NCBI GenBank assembly: GCA_963781555.1 | Contig: CAWAGB010000008.1 | Coordinates: 62,001 to 126,000 of the forward strand | Length of the DNA: 64,000 bases | Direction: 5' to 3' | Source of the DNA: JAICQM01 sp963781555 | GTDB lineage: Bacteria; Chloroflexota; Limnocylindria; QHBO01 | Shown here: piece after piece, positions 39,867 through 48,767 of the stretch | Layout: every line of letters starts with the position of its first letter | Numbering within the stretch: position 1 is the stretch's first letter | Notes under the pieces: model-generated | Database searches by the model: none | What the model was told of the DNA's origin: nothing | What the model saw: the letters and a program-made list of their open reading frames with translations, nothing else | Translations under genes and position numbers: made by a program

Positions 39867-42089
39867 CTACTCGAGCACGACGCGGACGACGCGGTCGGGG
39901 GTCGCCAGGAAGGCGACCGCCGGCCCGTCCGCGACCGATTGGACGCGCAGCCCGACGACGTCCTCGAGCAGCGCCGCCTGCGCCCCTCGGCGGGGTGCCA
40001 TCCACTGGCCGATGAATGCGCCATCGGCACGCTGGAAGCCCAGGATCCGCGCGTTGGCGTGGTCGTAGACATAGAACAGCTCCCGTTCACCGACCGTCGC
40101 GGCATCGAGCAGGCGATAGTCGAGGGGGCGGCGCACCCGCTCGTCCGGCGGGGCGTCGAGCGAGTAGTCGGCCTGCGGGAGCGGCGTGCCGAAGTTGACC
40201 CGGGTCAGCGTGTCCCGGTGCAGCAGCCACAGGTTGGCATCCACCAGCAGGTCGCGAGCCTCCCCCGGCGGCAGGTCCGCCTCGGCGGTCAGGAACGACT
40301 CGGCGGCGGCGGGGAACGTGACGGGGATGACGGCGGGCGGCGTCCACTTCTCGATCTGGCCACTCGCCGCGTCGACCAGGTAGAGGGTGAAGATCTCGAG
40401 CGGGGGCCGGTGCTGGAGGGCCGCGAAGAGCGTGCTCTCGGGCGCCACCGCCTGGATGCCGGCGAGCGGCATGCGGCGCGGCTGGAGCTCCACGAGGTCG
40501 ATGCGCCACGCTTGGCGCTGGCGGTCGACGACCACCACGTCGGTGGCGGCAGTGGCGATGAGCCAGGGTTCGCCGGCCGTCGCGCCGTCCAGCTCCTGGC
40601 CCGCTCGGTACACGACGGTCGTGGTGCCGTCGCCTGGGTCGACGCGCAGCACGCGGCCACGGCCGGCCTCCGTCAGCCACAGCGCCCCGTCGGAGGAGGC
40701 CACCATCCGGGTGGCGTTCACATCCTCGAGGGAGCCTGCGAGATCCGCGACCGGGGCGATGTCGCGGATGCGGGCCACCCGGTACAGCTGGTCAAGCGCG
40801 CGATCGACGCGGCCGCGCAGCGGTTCGAGGTCGGCTGACGCAACGCCCGCCGCTGCGGCCCGCGCGACCTGGGCGAAGGCGTCATCCAGCAGGTCGGTTG
40901 CGCGCTCGGGGGCCCGGTCGACGAGGTTGCGTCCCTCGACCTGCTCCTCCACCTCGTCGATCAGCTCGACGGCGCTGGCGATCGCCGCCCGGGCCACTGC
41001 GGCGCGGGGGATCGCCTCGGTCGGCGTGGCTGACGGCAGTGACCCGACCGTGACGCCCATCGCCATCACCGCGGCCAGGACCGCCATCCACAGCAGGCCC
41101 AGCCGCTGCCGCCGGCCCGACTCGCGCTCGTCGGTGCGCGACACGGCGCGCGGGTAGTGGGCGCTGCGTCGCGGGACGAACGCGAGCAGCACGTTCACCA
41201 GCCGTACCAGGACTGCTGCCGCCGCAGATTGAATGGCGTCGAGCCCCGAGCCGATGCGGTGCAGCAGGCGGCCAAGCGCATCGGCGAGCGGGACCGGGCT
41301 CTCGTCGGGCAAGCCGGCGAGCGTGTCCGCCGGACGCACGGGCTCCAGGTGCTGCGTGGTCGCGGTCGCGGCCAGCTCGATCACCTCGACGACCATCAGC
41401 CCGTCCGAGCCGGCACCGCCGCGGATCGCGAACAGGCGCTGGAGATGCTCGGCCGCGGCCGCAGGGCGCATGCCCCCGAGCGCCGCCTTCAGCTCCTCGA
41501 TGCCCACCACCTGCGCCAGGTTGCGGCTCACCAGCGCGACACGGTCGTCCGGGGCCAGATCGCCGTGCCAGGTGTACGGCTCGATCTCGAGCGCCTCCCC
41601 CAGCGTCGAGGCCACGCGCCGCTGGCGGAGGCGCGGGTCCTCCTCGGCCACGGCTGGTGGCGGTGGCAGCTCGTACATGCGCCCGTCGCGGACGATGACG
41701 GCGCTCGCCGGCCCGAGCTTGGCGACGTGGAGCTCGCGTGCCCGAATCGCGACCGCCACGACGCCCACTCCGCCACGACGCCCGATGCCCAGCTTGCGCC
41801 GATGGTGGAACAGGCGGCGGTTCGCGCTGCGCAGCGCCTTCGCCAGGGCCCCCGACGCGCCGGCCGACAGGTCGTAGTAGTACGCGCGCTCCACGTCGTC
41901 GAGCGCCCCCGCAGCGGCGCGCGCCAGGGCCGGATCCGCACCGGTCACCTGGGCGAGCAGGAAGAGGCTGCCCTTGGTGCGCGCGAGGGCCCCCACCGTC
42001 GGCTCGTGGAAGCGCACGACATCGAGCGCGCCGGATGGGCGCTCGTCGGCCGGCGGGAGACCGATGCGGGTGGCGAGGCGGGTGCTCAT
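39867..42089 (-). CDS. Degenerate PP2C-like membrane protein with outside propeller domain
   Basis: 740 residues. Residues 20-240 resemble a PP2C phosphatase (GVGVVAVAIRARELHVAKLGPASAVIVRDGRMYELP, VALVSRN), but the metal-binding aspartates are missing: G-D-S is G-P-A and S-D-G is S-R-N. A single membrane span at about 329-349 follows a basic segment. Beyond a helical region (360-440) the outside part (about 450-740) is beta-rich with repeats, possibly a propeller. It looks like a receptor whose inside phosphatase domain has lost activity. It stands downstream of recF-dciA, in the place where gyrB often lies. No specific name can be given. Confidence 0.6.
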   Translation of the reverse strand: MSTRLATRIGLPPADERPSGALDVVRFHEPTVGALARTKGSLFLLAQVTGADPALARAAAGALDDVERAYYYDLSAGASGALAKALRSANRRLFHHRRKLGIGRRGGVGVVAVAIRARELHVAKLGPASAVIVRDGRMYELPPPPAVAEEDPRLRQRRVASTLGEALEIEPYTWHGDLAPDDRVALVSRNLAQVVGIEELKAALGGMRPAAAAEHLQRLFAIRGGAGSDGLMVVEVIELAATATTQHLEPVRPADTLAGLPDESPVPLADALGRLLHRIGSGLDAIQSAAAAVLVRLVNVLLAFVPRRSAHYPRAVSRTDERESGRRQRLGLLWMAVLAAVMAMGVTVGSLPSATPTEAIPRAAVARAAIASAVELIDEVEEQVEGRNLVDRAPERATDLLDDAFAQVARAAAAGVASADLEPLRGRVDRALDQLYRVARIRDIAPVADLAGSLEDVNATRMVASSDGALWLTEAGRGRVLRVDPGDGTTTVVYRAGQELDGATAGEPWLIATAATDVVVVDRQRQAWRIDLVELQPRRMPLAGIQAVAPESTLFAALQHRPPLEIFTLYLVDAASGQIEKWTPPAVIPVTFPAAAESFLTAEADLPPGEARDLLVDANLWLLHRDTLTRVNFGTPLPQADYSLDAPPDERVRRPLDYRLLDAATVGERELFYVYDHANARILGFQRADGAFIGQWMAPRRGAQAALLEDVVGLRVQSVADGPAVAFLATPDRVVRVVLE

Positions 42090-42149
42090 GGTGGTGCTCG
42101 GTCGGTTGCGAGTTGGCAGCTGCTGACAGCGAGTATAGGAACCTGGGGG

Positions 42150-42482
42150 TCAGTCGCGGCGATGCACCGATACGGCCAATCCGCGCAGCACAATGGTCGC
42201 CCCCGGTCGACCCACCATTCGGCGGTTCACCGCCCACGTCAATGCCTCCGCGCGAAGACGCAGCTCGTTTGCCAGGATTGGCTCGGACGCCTCCACCTGA
42301 CCGATGCCGTTGGCCACGCCGACGATCTGGGACGACATCCCGGCGCGGCTCAGCCCCACCTCGGCGGTGACCTCCTCCCAAGCGATCCGCACCTGGGCAC
42401 GGGCGATCCCCTCCGCACCGTCGGCGCCGAGGCTCTCCAGCAGCGTCCGCTCGATGGCGGCGCCCGCCTCCTCGCGCGGCAC
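42150..42482 (-). CDS. DciA-like (DUF721) protein
   Basis: 110 residues from GTG 42482, which overlaps the recF stop region; the track frame is open further upstream but inside recF. The pattern W-E-E-V-x-A-E-VG followed later by a short beta-strand pair and NRRMVG-x-PGATIVLRGLAVSV matches the DUF721/DciA family, small proteins that help load the replicative helicase DnaB. In many high-GC bacteria this family sits directly after recF, as here. Sequence conservation is modest, so position is the stronger evidence. Confidence 0.7.
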   Translation of the reverse strand: MPREEAGAAIERTLLESLGADGAEGIARAQVRIAWEEVTAEVGLSRAGMSSQIVGVANGIGQVEASEPILANELRLRAEALTWAVNRRMVGRPGATIVLRGLAVSVHRRD

Positions 42483-42484
42483 CG

Positions 42485-43651
42485 TCAGGCGACCCGCGGG
42501 GTGAGCGAGAGCCGGCCGTCGTCGACCTGCCACACGGGCACGCGGGCGCGGCGCGCGGTGGGGATGGCGCCGGGGTCGGCCATCGTGACCAGCACCTGGC
42601 CGCGCTCGGTGAGCAGGTCGAGCGCCCGCTCGGAGCGCTCCGGGTCGAGCTCGCTGAAGAGGTCGTCGAGCAGGACGATGGGACGCGGCCCGTCGGCGCC
42701 CAGCAGGTCCGTCTCGGCGAGCTTGAGGGCGAGGATGATGGTCCGCTGCTGCCCCCGGCTGGCGTGCACGGCAACGTCCCGCCCGGCCAGCTCGACCCGC
42801 AGGTCATCGCGCTGCGGCCCGACCAGGGACACGCCGTTCCACTGCTCCTTCTGTCGCAGGTCGGCGATCCGCTGCCGGAAGGCCGCCTCGAGGACCTCCA
42901 CCGAGCTCGACATGCCACGCTCCGGCCACGCGTCTTTCAGCGAGTCCAGGTACGAGAGGCGCACCGCGTCGCCGAGCTCGTCGGCGGGCGCCACCGCGTC
43001 ATGCAGGGCCCCGATGCGCTCCGCGAGCTCCTCCACCAGTGCCAGCCGCGCGGCGGTGACCCGGGAGCCGACCGTGGCCAGCTGGTCGTCCCAGAACGGC
43101 ATGCCCTCGCCGCTGGCTTCCTCTCGCCGGATTGCCCGCAGCAGCGCGTTGCGCTGCGCCAGCACGCGGGTCAGCTCGACCAGGTCGCGGGCAGTGCGAC
43201 GGTCGCGCTGGGCAAGGATCGCGTCCAGGAAGCGGCGCCGCTCGGACGGGGAGCCGACCAGGAGCAGCATCTCCTCGGGACGGAACAGGACGGCCCGCAC
43301 CAGCTCGCCCAGCGACCCACTGCGGCGCGCGAGCCCGTTGACGCTGACCCGCTTGCGCAGCCCATCCGGCGGCGCCACGCCGGGGATGAGCGCCTCGACA
43401 CGCGCGCCCTCCCCGCCACCGGGGTCGGCGAGGTCGAGCCGCACCCGTCCGTACGGCGCACCGTGGCGCACCAGCTCATGGTCGGCGGCGGCGCGTGGCG
43501 AGCGTCCGGTGACGCCCACGAAGACGGCCTCCAGCAGGTTGGTCTTGCCGGCCCCGTTCGGCCCCGCGACGATCGTCAGCCCCGGCTCGGGGTGCAGCTC
43601 GGCGGCCTCGTAGCTGCGGAAGTGCTCGAGGGCCAGGCGGGCCAGGCGCAT
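42485..43651 (-). CDS. recF: DNA replication and repair protein RecF
   Basis: 388 residues from ATG 43651 (MRLARLALEHFRSYE), the family-typical start. SMC-like ATPase: Walker A GPNGAGKTNLLEAV near residue 30, the middle MLLLVGSPSERRRFLD, and C-terminal SRGQQRTIILALKLAE (signature) with VLLDDLFSELD (Walker B). Loads RecOR at single-strand gaps. It lies in the classic dnaA-dnaN-recF order and is 22 bases from dnaN. Confidence 0.96.
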   Translation of the reverse strand: MRLARLALEHFRSYEAAELHPEPGLTIVAGPNGAGKTNLLEAVFVGVTGRSPRAAADHELVRHGAPYGRVRLDLADPGGGEGARVEALIPGVAPPDGLRKRVSVNGLARRSGSLGELVRAVLFRPEEMLLLVGSPSERRRFLDAILAQRDRRTARDLVELTRVLAQRNALLRAIRREEASGEGMPFWDDQLATVGSRVTAARLALVEELAERIGALHDAVAPADELGDAVRLSYLDSLKDAWPERGMSSSVEVLEAAFRQRIADLRQKEQWNGVSLVGPQRDDLRVELAGRDVAVHASRGQQRTIILALKLAETDLLGADGPRPIVLLDDLFSELDPERSERALDLLTERGQVLVTMADPGAIPTARRARVPVWQVDDGRLSLTPRVA

Positions 43652-43673
43652 GCTCAGGCCCTCATCGGTCGCG

Positions 43674-44813
43674 CTAGGACGCGGTGCGGACCGGCATGAT
43701 GACGTGCACGTAGTCGTCCTTGCCGACACCGCGAATGACGCCCGGCGCCAGCGGGCCGGACAGCTCGAGCGCGGCTTCGTCGGCGCCCAGGTTGCTGAGC
43801 ACGTCGATCAGGTAGCGCGCGTTGAAGGCGATGGTGGTCGGCGTGCCCTCGAGGTTCGCCTCCAGCGCATCCGCCGCGTCGCCGATGTCCGCCGCGTGGG
43901 CGGTGATCGAGACGGCCGAGGCCTCCTCGCCATCGACGCCCTCGCCCCCGAGGGCGATCTTCACGATGTTGGCGCTGTCGCGGGCGAAGATGCTCGCACG
44001 GCGGGCGCTCGACAGGAACGCCTCGCGGTCGACCACGGCGCGAGAGGTGTGCGAGCTGGGGATGACCGGCTCGTAGTTCGGGAACTGGCCCTCGATCAGC
44101 CGGCTGACGAGGTCGATCCCCTCCGTGTGGAACAGCACCTGGCTCTTGTTCGGGGTCACCGTGATCTCGACCGATGCCTCCCCGTCCGGCAGGATCCGCA
44201 TCAGCTCGCCGTACGAGCGGCCGGGCACGACGATCACCATCTCGGCGTTCACCGGGCTCGCGAGCTCCAGGTGGCGCACCGCGATGCGGTAGTTGTCGGC
44301 CGCAGCGAGGGTCATCCGCGAGCCGGCCAGCTTTGTCAGGACCCCGGTCAGGATGGGGCGGCTCTCATCGGTCGCGGCGGCGAAGACCACCTCGCCGAGC
44401 GCCTCGCGCAGGGCTCGCGCATCGACGCTGGTCGCCGGTGCGTCACCGATCGCGGCCACCACCGGGAACTCGTCCGCCTCGATGCCCTTGATGGAGCTCT
44501 TGCTGCCGGCGCAGGTCACCTTCAGGGTCCGATCCTTCGGCGACAGGACCAGGTCAACGCGCTGGTTGGGAAAGCTCGACACCAGGTCGGTCAGCAGCTT
44601 GGCGGGAACCGTGATCTCGCCTTCCTCGGCGACCTTGCCCGGCACCCAGGAATTGATGCCGATCTCGAGGTTCGTGGCGGTCAGCTTGAGGCCCGAGTCC
44701 TGGGTCCGCAGGAGCACGTTGGCCAGGACCGGCAGGGTCGCCCGGCTGCTCACGGCACGGCTGACGATGCCCAGCCCGCGCGCCAGGTTCTCCTGCATCA
44801 CCGAGACATTCAT
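43674..44813 (-). CDS. dnaN: DNA polymerase III beta clamp
   Basis: 379 residues with the three-domain sliding-clamp pattern: N-terminal MNVSVMQENLARGLGIVSRAVSSRATLPVL, middle VVPGRSYGELMRIL, and the ending YVHVIMPVRTAS typical of DnaN (IMPMRL). It encircles DNA as the polymerase processivity factor. It starts at the edge of the oriC region; ACCGATG occurs about 30 bases upstream. Confidence 0.97.
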   Translation of the reverse strand: MNVSVMQENLARGLGIVSRAVSSRATLPVLANVLLRTQDSGLKLTATNLEIGINSWVPGKVAEEGEITVPAKLLTDLVSSFPNQRVDLVLSPKDRTLKVTCAGSKSSIKGIEADEFPVVAAIGDAPATSVDARALREALGEVVFAAATDESRPILTGVLTKLAGSRMTLAAADNYRIAVRHLELASPVNAEMVIVVPGRSYGELMRILPDGEASVEITVTPNKSQVLFHTEGIDLVSRLIEGQFPNYEPVIPSSHTSRAVVDREAFLSSARRASIFARDSANIVKIALGGEGVDGEEASAVSITAHAADIGDAADALEANLEGTPTTIAFNARYLIDVLSNLGADEAALELSGPLAPGVIRGVGKDDYVHVIMPVRTAS

Positions 44814-45184
44814 GTGCGCTTCTCAGTCCTCATCTGTGCGACCGATGCGTATCCACATCCACCGATCGCATCACACCACTATCGAACTTCTCTAGAAGGA
44901 TACTTCCTATCCGTCGTCCTCCCTAGTAGGCGTGTGGACGGCGTGGACAGGTGCCCGTTTCCCGATCAAATCGACCCGTTGCGGCTGTGGAGGAGGCGTG
45001 CACCGGACGGTTGCCCAGGGTGGGCGGCGAGAACCCGGCGGTGGACGACCCGCGAAGGACCCCGACGACGGCCGGGCAGTTCTCCACACGCCTCATCGGA
45101 TATCCACCGAACGCGGGGAGTTATCCACCCCGATCGGGCCAGAAGTACCACCCGGCACACGTACTGCGACGCGGCGGGGTGCGC
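44814..45184. other. oriC: Replication origin (oriC), DnaA-box cluster
   Basis: 371 bases between dnaN and dnaA with no gene. Boxes close to TTATCCACA: GTATCCACA 44849-44857, TTCTCCACA 45080-45088, ATATCCACC 45100-45108 and TTATCCACC 45121-45129; several further TGTGGA/TCCACA cores lie at 44932-44948 and 44985. The segment 44870-44912 is clearly richer in A+T and has GAAGGATACTTC symmetry, a candidate unwinding element. Its place between dnaA and dnaN is the common bacterial arrangement. Confidence 0.75.
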
Positions 45185-46525
45185 TCATTCGGAGTAGATC
45201 ATCTCCCGCACCGCGTTGATCTCGCGTCGCATCTCGTCGTTCTCCCCCAGCTCCCGGGCGATCTTGTCGTAGGCGTGCAGGACCGTCGAGTGGTCGCGCC
45301 CGCCGAGCTCGGCTCCGATGCGCAGCAGGCTGATATCGGTCTCCTCGCGCATGAGGTACATGGCGATCTGGCGCGGCACCACGATGGCGCGATCGCGCTT
45401 GCTCGAGCGCAGAAGGTCCAGGTGCACGCCGTAGTAGTCAGCCACCGCGCGCACGATGCGCTGCGGGGTGATCGAGCGCTTCTTGGGGTTGTACATCACG
45501 TTGGAGAGGACCGCCGAGGCGAGCTCGATGCTGATCGGCATGCCGCTCATCGAGGCGTAGGCGATGACCCGGTTGAGCGCGCCCTCCAGCTCCCGCACGT
45601 TGCTCACCACCTTGCGGGCGATGAACTCGATGACGTCCGGAGGGATGAGGTCGAGCTGCTCCTCCGCCTTGGACCGCAGGATCGCGATGCGCGTCTCCAG
45701 GTCCGGCGGGGTGAGATCCGCAATGAGGCCCCACTCGAAGCGGCTGCGCAGTCGCTCCTCCAGGGTGGTGATCGCCTTCGGCGGCCGGTCCGAGGAAAGG
45801 ACGATCTGCTTGCCCGCCTCGTGGATCGCGTTGAAGGTGTGGAAGAACTCCTCCTGCGTGCGCTCCCGGTCGGCGATGAACTGGATGTCGTCGATGAGCA
45901 GCACGTCGATGCGCCGGTATCGGTTGCGGAAGTCCTCCATCTTCTGCTCGCGGATCGAGTTGATGAAGTCGTTGGTGAACTTCTCGCTGGACGCGTAGAG
46001 GACGCGCTTGCGCGGGAACTTGGCGGCCACCGCGTTGCCGATGGCGTGCATGAGGTGCGTTTTGCCCAGGCCCACCCCGCCGTACAGGAAGAGCGGGTTG
46101 TAGGCGTGGCCCGGACGCTCCGCGACGCTGAGCGCGGCGGCGTGTGCGAGGCGGTTGGCGGAGCCGACGATGAAGTTGCTGAATACGTAGCGGCCGTTGA
46201 GGTTGAGCGCGTTGCCGCCGGCGGAGAGCGGCGGCAGCTGGAGCGTCTCCTCGGAGGCCTGGTCCGGCACCGGGCCCGGCGCATCGGCGACCACGAATTC
46301 GACCTGCACCGAGCCGCCCACCACGCGGGCCAGGGTCTGGCTGATGAGGGTGCGGTAGCGGTTGTCGAGCCAGTCGCGGGCAAAGCCGTTGGGAGCTGCG
46401 ATGCGGAAGCGGTTGTCGTCGATCTCGACGAGCTGCGTGTCCTTCAGCCAGGTCTCGAAATTCGCCGGTGAGAGGCTCACCTGGAGCTCGCCCAACACGG
46501 CGCGCCAGACCTGCTTCGCTTCCAT
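45185..46525 (-). CDS. dnaA: Chromosomal replication initiator DnaA
   Basis: 446 residues from ATG 46525 (MEAKQVWRAVLGEL), chosen because the N-terminal domain I begins there. Walker A GGVGLGKTHLMHAIGN near 150, Walker B VLLIDDIQFI near 215, sensor-region SSDRPPKAI, and the DNA-binding domain IV with GRDHSTVLHAYDKI near 410. Binds DnaA boxes in the adjoining region and opens the origin. Expression from the promoter at 46636-46665 leaves a leader of about 100 bases. Confidence 0.97.
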   Translation of the reverse strand: MEAKQVWRAVLGELQVSLSPANFETWLKDTQLVEIDDNRFRIAAPNGFARDWLDNRYRTLISQTLARVVGGSVQVEFVVADAPGPVPDQASEETLQLPPLSAGGNALNLNGRYVFSNFIVGSANRLAHAAALSVAERPGHAYNPLFLYGGVGLGKTHLMHAIGNAVAAKFPRKRVLYASSEKFTNDFINSIREQKMEDFRNRYRRIDVLLIDDIQFIADRERTQEEFFHTFNAIHEAGKQIVLSSDRPPKAITTLEERLRSRFEWGLIADLTPPDLETRIAILRSKAEEQLDLIPPDVIEFIARKVVSNVRELEGALNRVIAYASMSGMPISIELASAVLSNVMYNPKKRSITPQRIVRAVADYYGVHLDLLRSSKRDRAIVVPRQIAMYLMREETDISLLRIGAELGGRDHSTVLHAYDKIARELGENDEMRREINAVREMIYSE

Positions 46526-46635
46526 CAACACGCGTCTCCACGCCCGCAGCACGGGCCTTGAACGGGGTACAAATCCACGCCCTTGAGGGCGGACGACTGG
46601 GTCCGAATGGACGCTTCCGGCCGCGGGGTCGCGGT

Positions 46636-46665
46636 AGTGTAGCAGCCTCGTTTCGGCGGCGGCAA
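46636..46665 (-). promoter_or_regulatory. dnaA promoter
   Basis: Minus strand: TTGCCG (46660-46665) and TACACT (46636-46641), spacing 18. Diverges from the rpmH promoter about 80 bases away. Confidence 0.6.
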
Positions 46666-46742
46666 TCCATTTTTCGACGCATTCGCAACTCGCCGTGCGA
46701 CCTTCGTGCCGGGGCTCGCATACCCCTTCAGGGGACGGCGGT

Positions 46743-46771
46743 TTGACCGCCTTACGCGCGATACGTACAAT
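46743..46771 (+). promoter_or_regulatory. rpmH operon promoter
   Basis: TTGACC (46743-46748) and TACAAT (46766-46771) with the ideal 17-base spacing, 125 bases upstream of rpmH. The best sigma-70 promoter seen in the window. Confidence 0.75.
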
Positions 46772-46896
46772 CGGCCCGGAACCGCACCACGGCCACGGTG
46801 GGCGCTGCCCGCGGCCGGCTTGAGCCGGCATCTTGCGCGTTTCGCAGCGATATCGACCCGCCGGCCACCTTCACGCACGAGGACGATCACCAACCC

Positions 46897-47034
46897 ATGG
46901 GAAAGGCGACCTACCAGCCTAAGCGACGCGCCCGCAAGCGGGAGCATGGCTTCATGGCCCGGATGGCGTCCAAGGGTGGTCGCCGCGTGCTCGCTCGGCG
47001 TCGCGCCAAGGGACGCAAGAAGCTGACCGTCTGA
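46897..47034 (+). CDS. rpmH: Ribosomal protein bL34
   Basis: 45 residues, very basic. It has the L34 pattern K-x-TYQPKRRARKREHGFMARM, then GRRVLARRRAKGRKKLTV, identical in layout to the family. Normal length. First gene of the rpmH-rnpA-yidD-yidC-jag unit, expressed away from dnaA. Confidence 0.97.
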   Translation: MGKATYQPKRRARKREHGFMARMASKGGRRVLARRRAKGRKKLTV

Positions 47035-47060
47035 CGCCCATCGGCGGAGGCGCACGAGAC

Positions 47061-47396
47061 GTGCCGCCGCTCCCGATGCTTCGCCACCGCGTCGACTTCG
47101 ACGCAGTGATGCGCAGCGGGACGGCTCGATCGCACCGGGTCCTCGTCCTTCGCTGGCGTCACACCGATCGCGCCGAGACGCGCGTGGGGTTCAGCACACC
47201 GCGATCCCTCGGGGTGGCCGTGGTTCGGAACCGGGTACGCCGTCGCCTGCGCCAGATCGTGCGGGAGCGGCTCGACGAGATCGGGGCTGGCTACGACCTG
47301 CTCCTGATCGCGCGACCACCCGCCGCGGAGGCGAGCTTCGCCGACCTGCGGGAGGCCGCGACCACGCTCCTGGAGCGAGCAGGGATCGGAAGATGA
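47061..47396 (+). CDS. rnpA: Ribonuclease P protein component
   Basis: 111 residues from GTG 47061. The RNR motif AVVRNRVRRRLRQIVRE near residue 55, preceded by GFSTPRSLGVAV, identifies RnpA, which with RnpB RNA matures the 5' end of tRNAs. The stop overlaps the yidD ATG. Confidence 0.95.
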   Translation: MPPLPMLRHRVDFDAVMRSGTARSHRVLVLRWRHTDRAETRVGFSTPRSLGVAVVRNRVRRRLRQIVRERLDEIGAGYDLLLIARPPAAEASFADLREAATTLLERAGIGR

Positions 47397-47599
47397 GAAG
47401 GATCGGCCTGGGATTGATCATCGCGTATCAGAAGCTCACCGGCTGGATGCCGCCCAGCTGCCGCTACACGCCCTCTTGCTCCAACTACACCTACCAGGCC
47501 ATCGAACGCCACGGACTGCTGCGTGGCTCCTGGATGGGCATGCGGCGCATCGCGCGCTGCAACCCGCTGCATCCGGGCGGCTACGACCCGGTCACATGA
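47393..47599 (+). CDS. yidD: Membrane protein insertion efficiency factor YidD
   Basis: 68 residues, ATGA overlap with rnpA. Family pattern AYQ-x-LTGWMPPSCRYTPSCSNYTYQAIERHG and MRRIARCNPLHPGGYDPV, with its conserved cysteines (C-x6-C and later RC), matches YidD, which assists YidC in membrane protein insertion. Confidence 0.95.
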   Translation: MRRIGLGLIIAYQKLTGWMPPSCRYTPSCSNYTYQAIERHGLLRGSWMGMRRIARCNPLHPGGYDPVT

Positions 47600-47615
47600 A
47601 CGAGGATCGCGCATC

Positions 47616-48767
47616 TTGCCACCCGTGATCGGCGCCGGCTTCCTGGGGATCGAGCACTTCACGCCCCCGTGGGACGTCTTCTTCCTGCCCCTCTTCAACC
47701 TGCTCATCTTCTTCTACAACCTGCTCTTCAGCGACTTCGCGCTGGCGATCATCGTCTTCACGATCCTCATTCGGACCGCGCTGGCGCCGCTCTTCATCCG
47801 CCAGATCCGCTCGCAGAAGGAGATGCAGCGGATGCAGCCGCTCATCCGCGAGGTGCAGCGCAAGCACAAGGGCAACCGCCAGAAGATCTCCGAGGAGACG
47901 ATGGCGCTGTACAAGGAGCACGGCGTCAACCCCGCCGCCGGCTGCCTGCCGGTGGTCCTCCAGCTCCCCATCCTGTTCGCCCTGTACCAGGCCCTCATCC
48001 GCGCCTCGAACGTGGTGACCCTCACCGCCGAGCAAGCGAGCTCCGACGGCTTCACGCAGCTCAAGGCCGCGCTGCCGAATATCCAGACCATCAGCGAACA
48101 GGCCCACCAGTACACCGCCCCCATCAATGGCGCGTGTGACCTGCCTGCCTTCTCGGTGAGCCACTTCAGCCACTTTCTGCCGCTGAACTGCCAGCTCATC
48201 GACCCCTTCAAGCTGACCGACGCGGTCAACACCCAGGTCGCCTGGCTCTTCGGCCTCGACCTCGCCCGCGTGGACCACGTGTTCGCGGTCCTCATCCCGG
48301 GGCTGGGCTTCTCACTCTCCGCGCTCGCGGTGATCGCCGCGCTGCTGCAATTCATCCAGGTCAAGATGACCTCGCCGCGTCCGAATCCGGATGATCCGAC
48401 GGCCGCGGCGACCGGCACCATGACCTATCTCTTCCCGCTCCTCACCATTTTCTGGGGCGGGCTCTTCCCGAGCGGACTGATCCTCTACTGGATCGTGTAC
48501 ACGGCCTACCTGGTCGTGCAGCAGTTCCTCATCATGGGTTGGGGCAACCTCTTCCCGATCCTCCGCTGGCAGCCCTCCTGGGCGCCGTCGCCGGAGTCCT
48601 CCGCCATTCGGCCGCGCCGTCGCGACGACGTATCGGACGCGAAGCGCACGGGTGGAGACGAGACCGATCGCGAGAGCCCGCGACCCGCATCCCCACGCCC
48701 AGCGCAATCCGGCCAGCGGCCGGGCAAGCGCCAGGGCGGCAAGCGACGAGGTCGTAAGCAACGATGA
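47616..48767 (+). CDS. yidC: Membrane protein insertase YidC
   Basis: About 383 residues from TTG 47616, preceded by GAGG 12 bases upstream; GTG 47625 is an alternative. Short form without the large periplasmic domain of proteobacteria. Five membrane spans, the first cytoplasmic loop IRQIRSQKEMQRMQPLIREVQRKHK with the conserved arginine of the insertion groove nearby, the block GVNPAAGCLPVVLQLPILFALYQAL and a 70-residue Arg/Lys-rich tail as in ribosome-binding YidC2. Inserts proteins into the membrane with SecA/SecYEG or alone. Confidence 0.93.
   Translation: MPPVIGAGFLGIEHFTPPWDVFFLPLFNLLIFFYNLLFSDFALAIIVFTILIRTALAPLFIRQIRSQKEMQRMQPLIREVQRKHKGNRQKISEETMALYKEHGVNPAAGCLPVVLQLPILFALYQALIRASNVVTLTAEQASSDGFTQLKAALPNIQTISEQAHQYTAPINGACDLPAFSVSHFSHFLPLNCQLIDPFKLTDAVNTQVAWLFGLDLARVDHVFAVLIPGLGFSLSALAVIAALLQFIQVKMTSPRPNPDDPTAAATGTMTYLFPLLTIFWGGLFPSGLILYWIVYTAYLVVQQFLIMGWGNLFPILRWQPSWAPSPESSAIRPRRRDDVSDAKRTGGDETDRESPRPASPRPAQSGQRPGKRQGGKRRGRKQR

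Noticed and set aside
46526..46896. The dnaA-rpmH gap as the replication origin
   Set aside because: No near-consensus DnaA boxes were seen there, whereas four lie between dnaA and dnaN; the gap holds the two divergent promoters.
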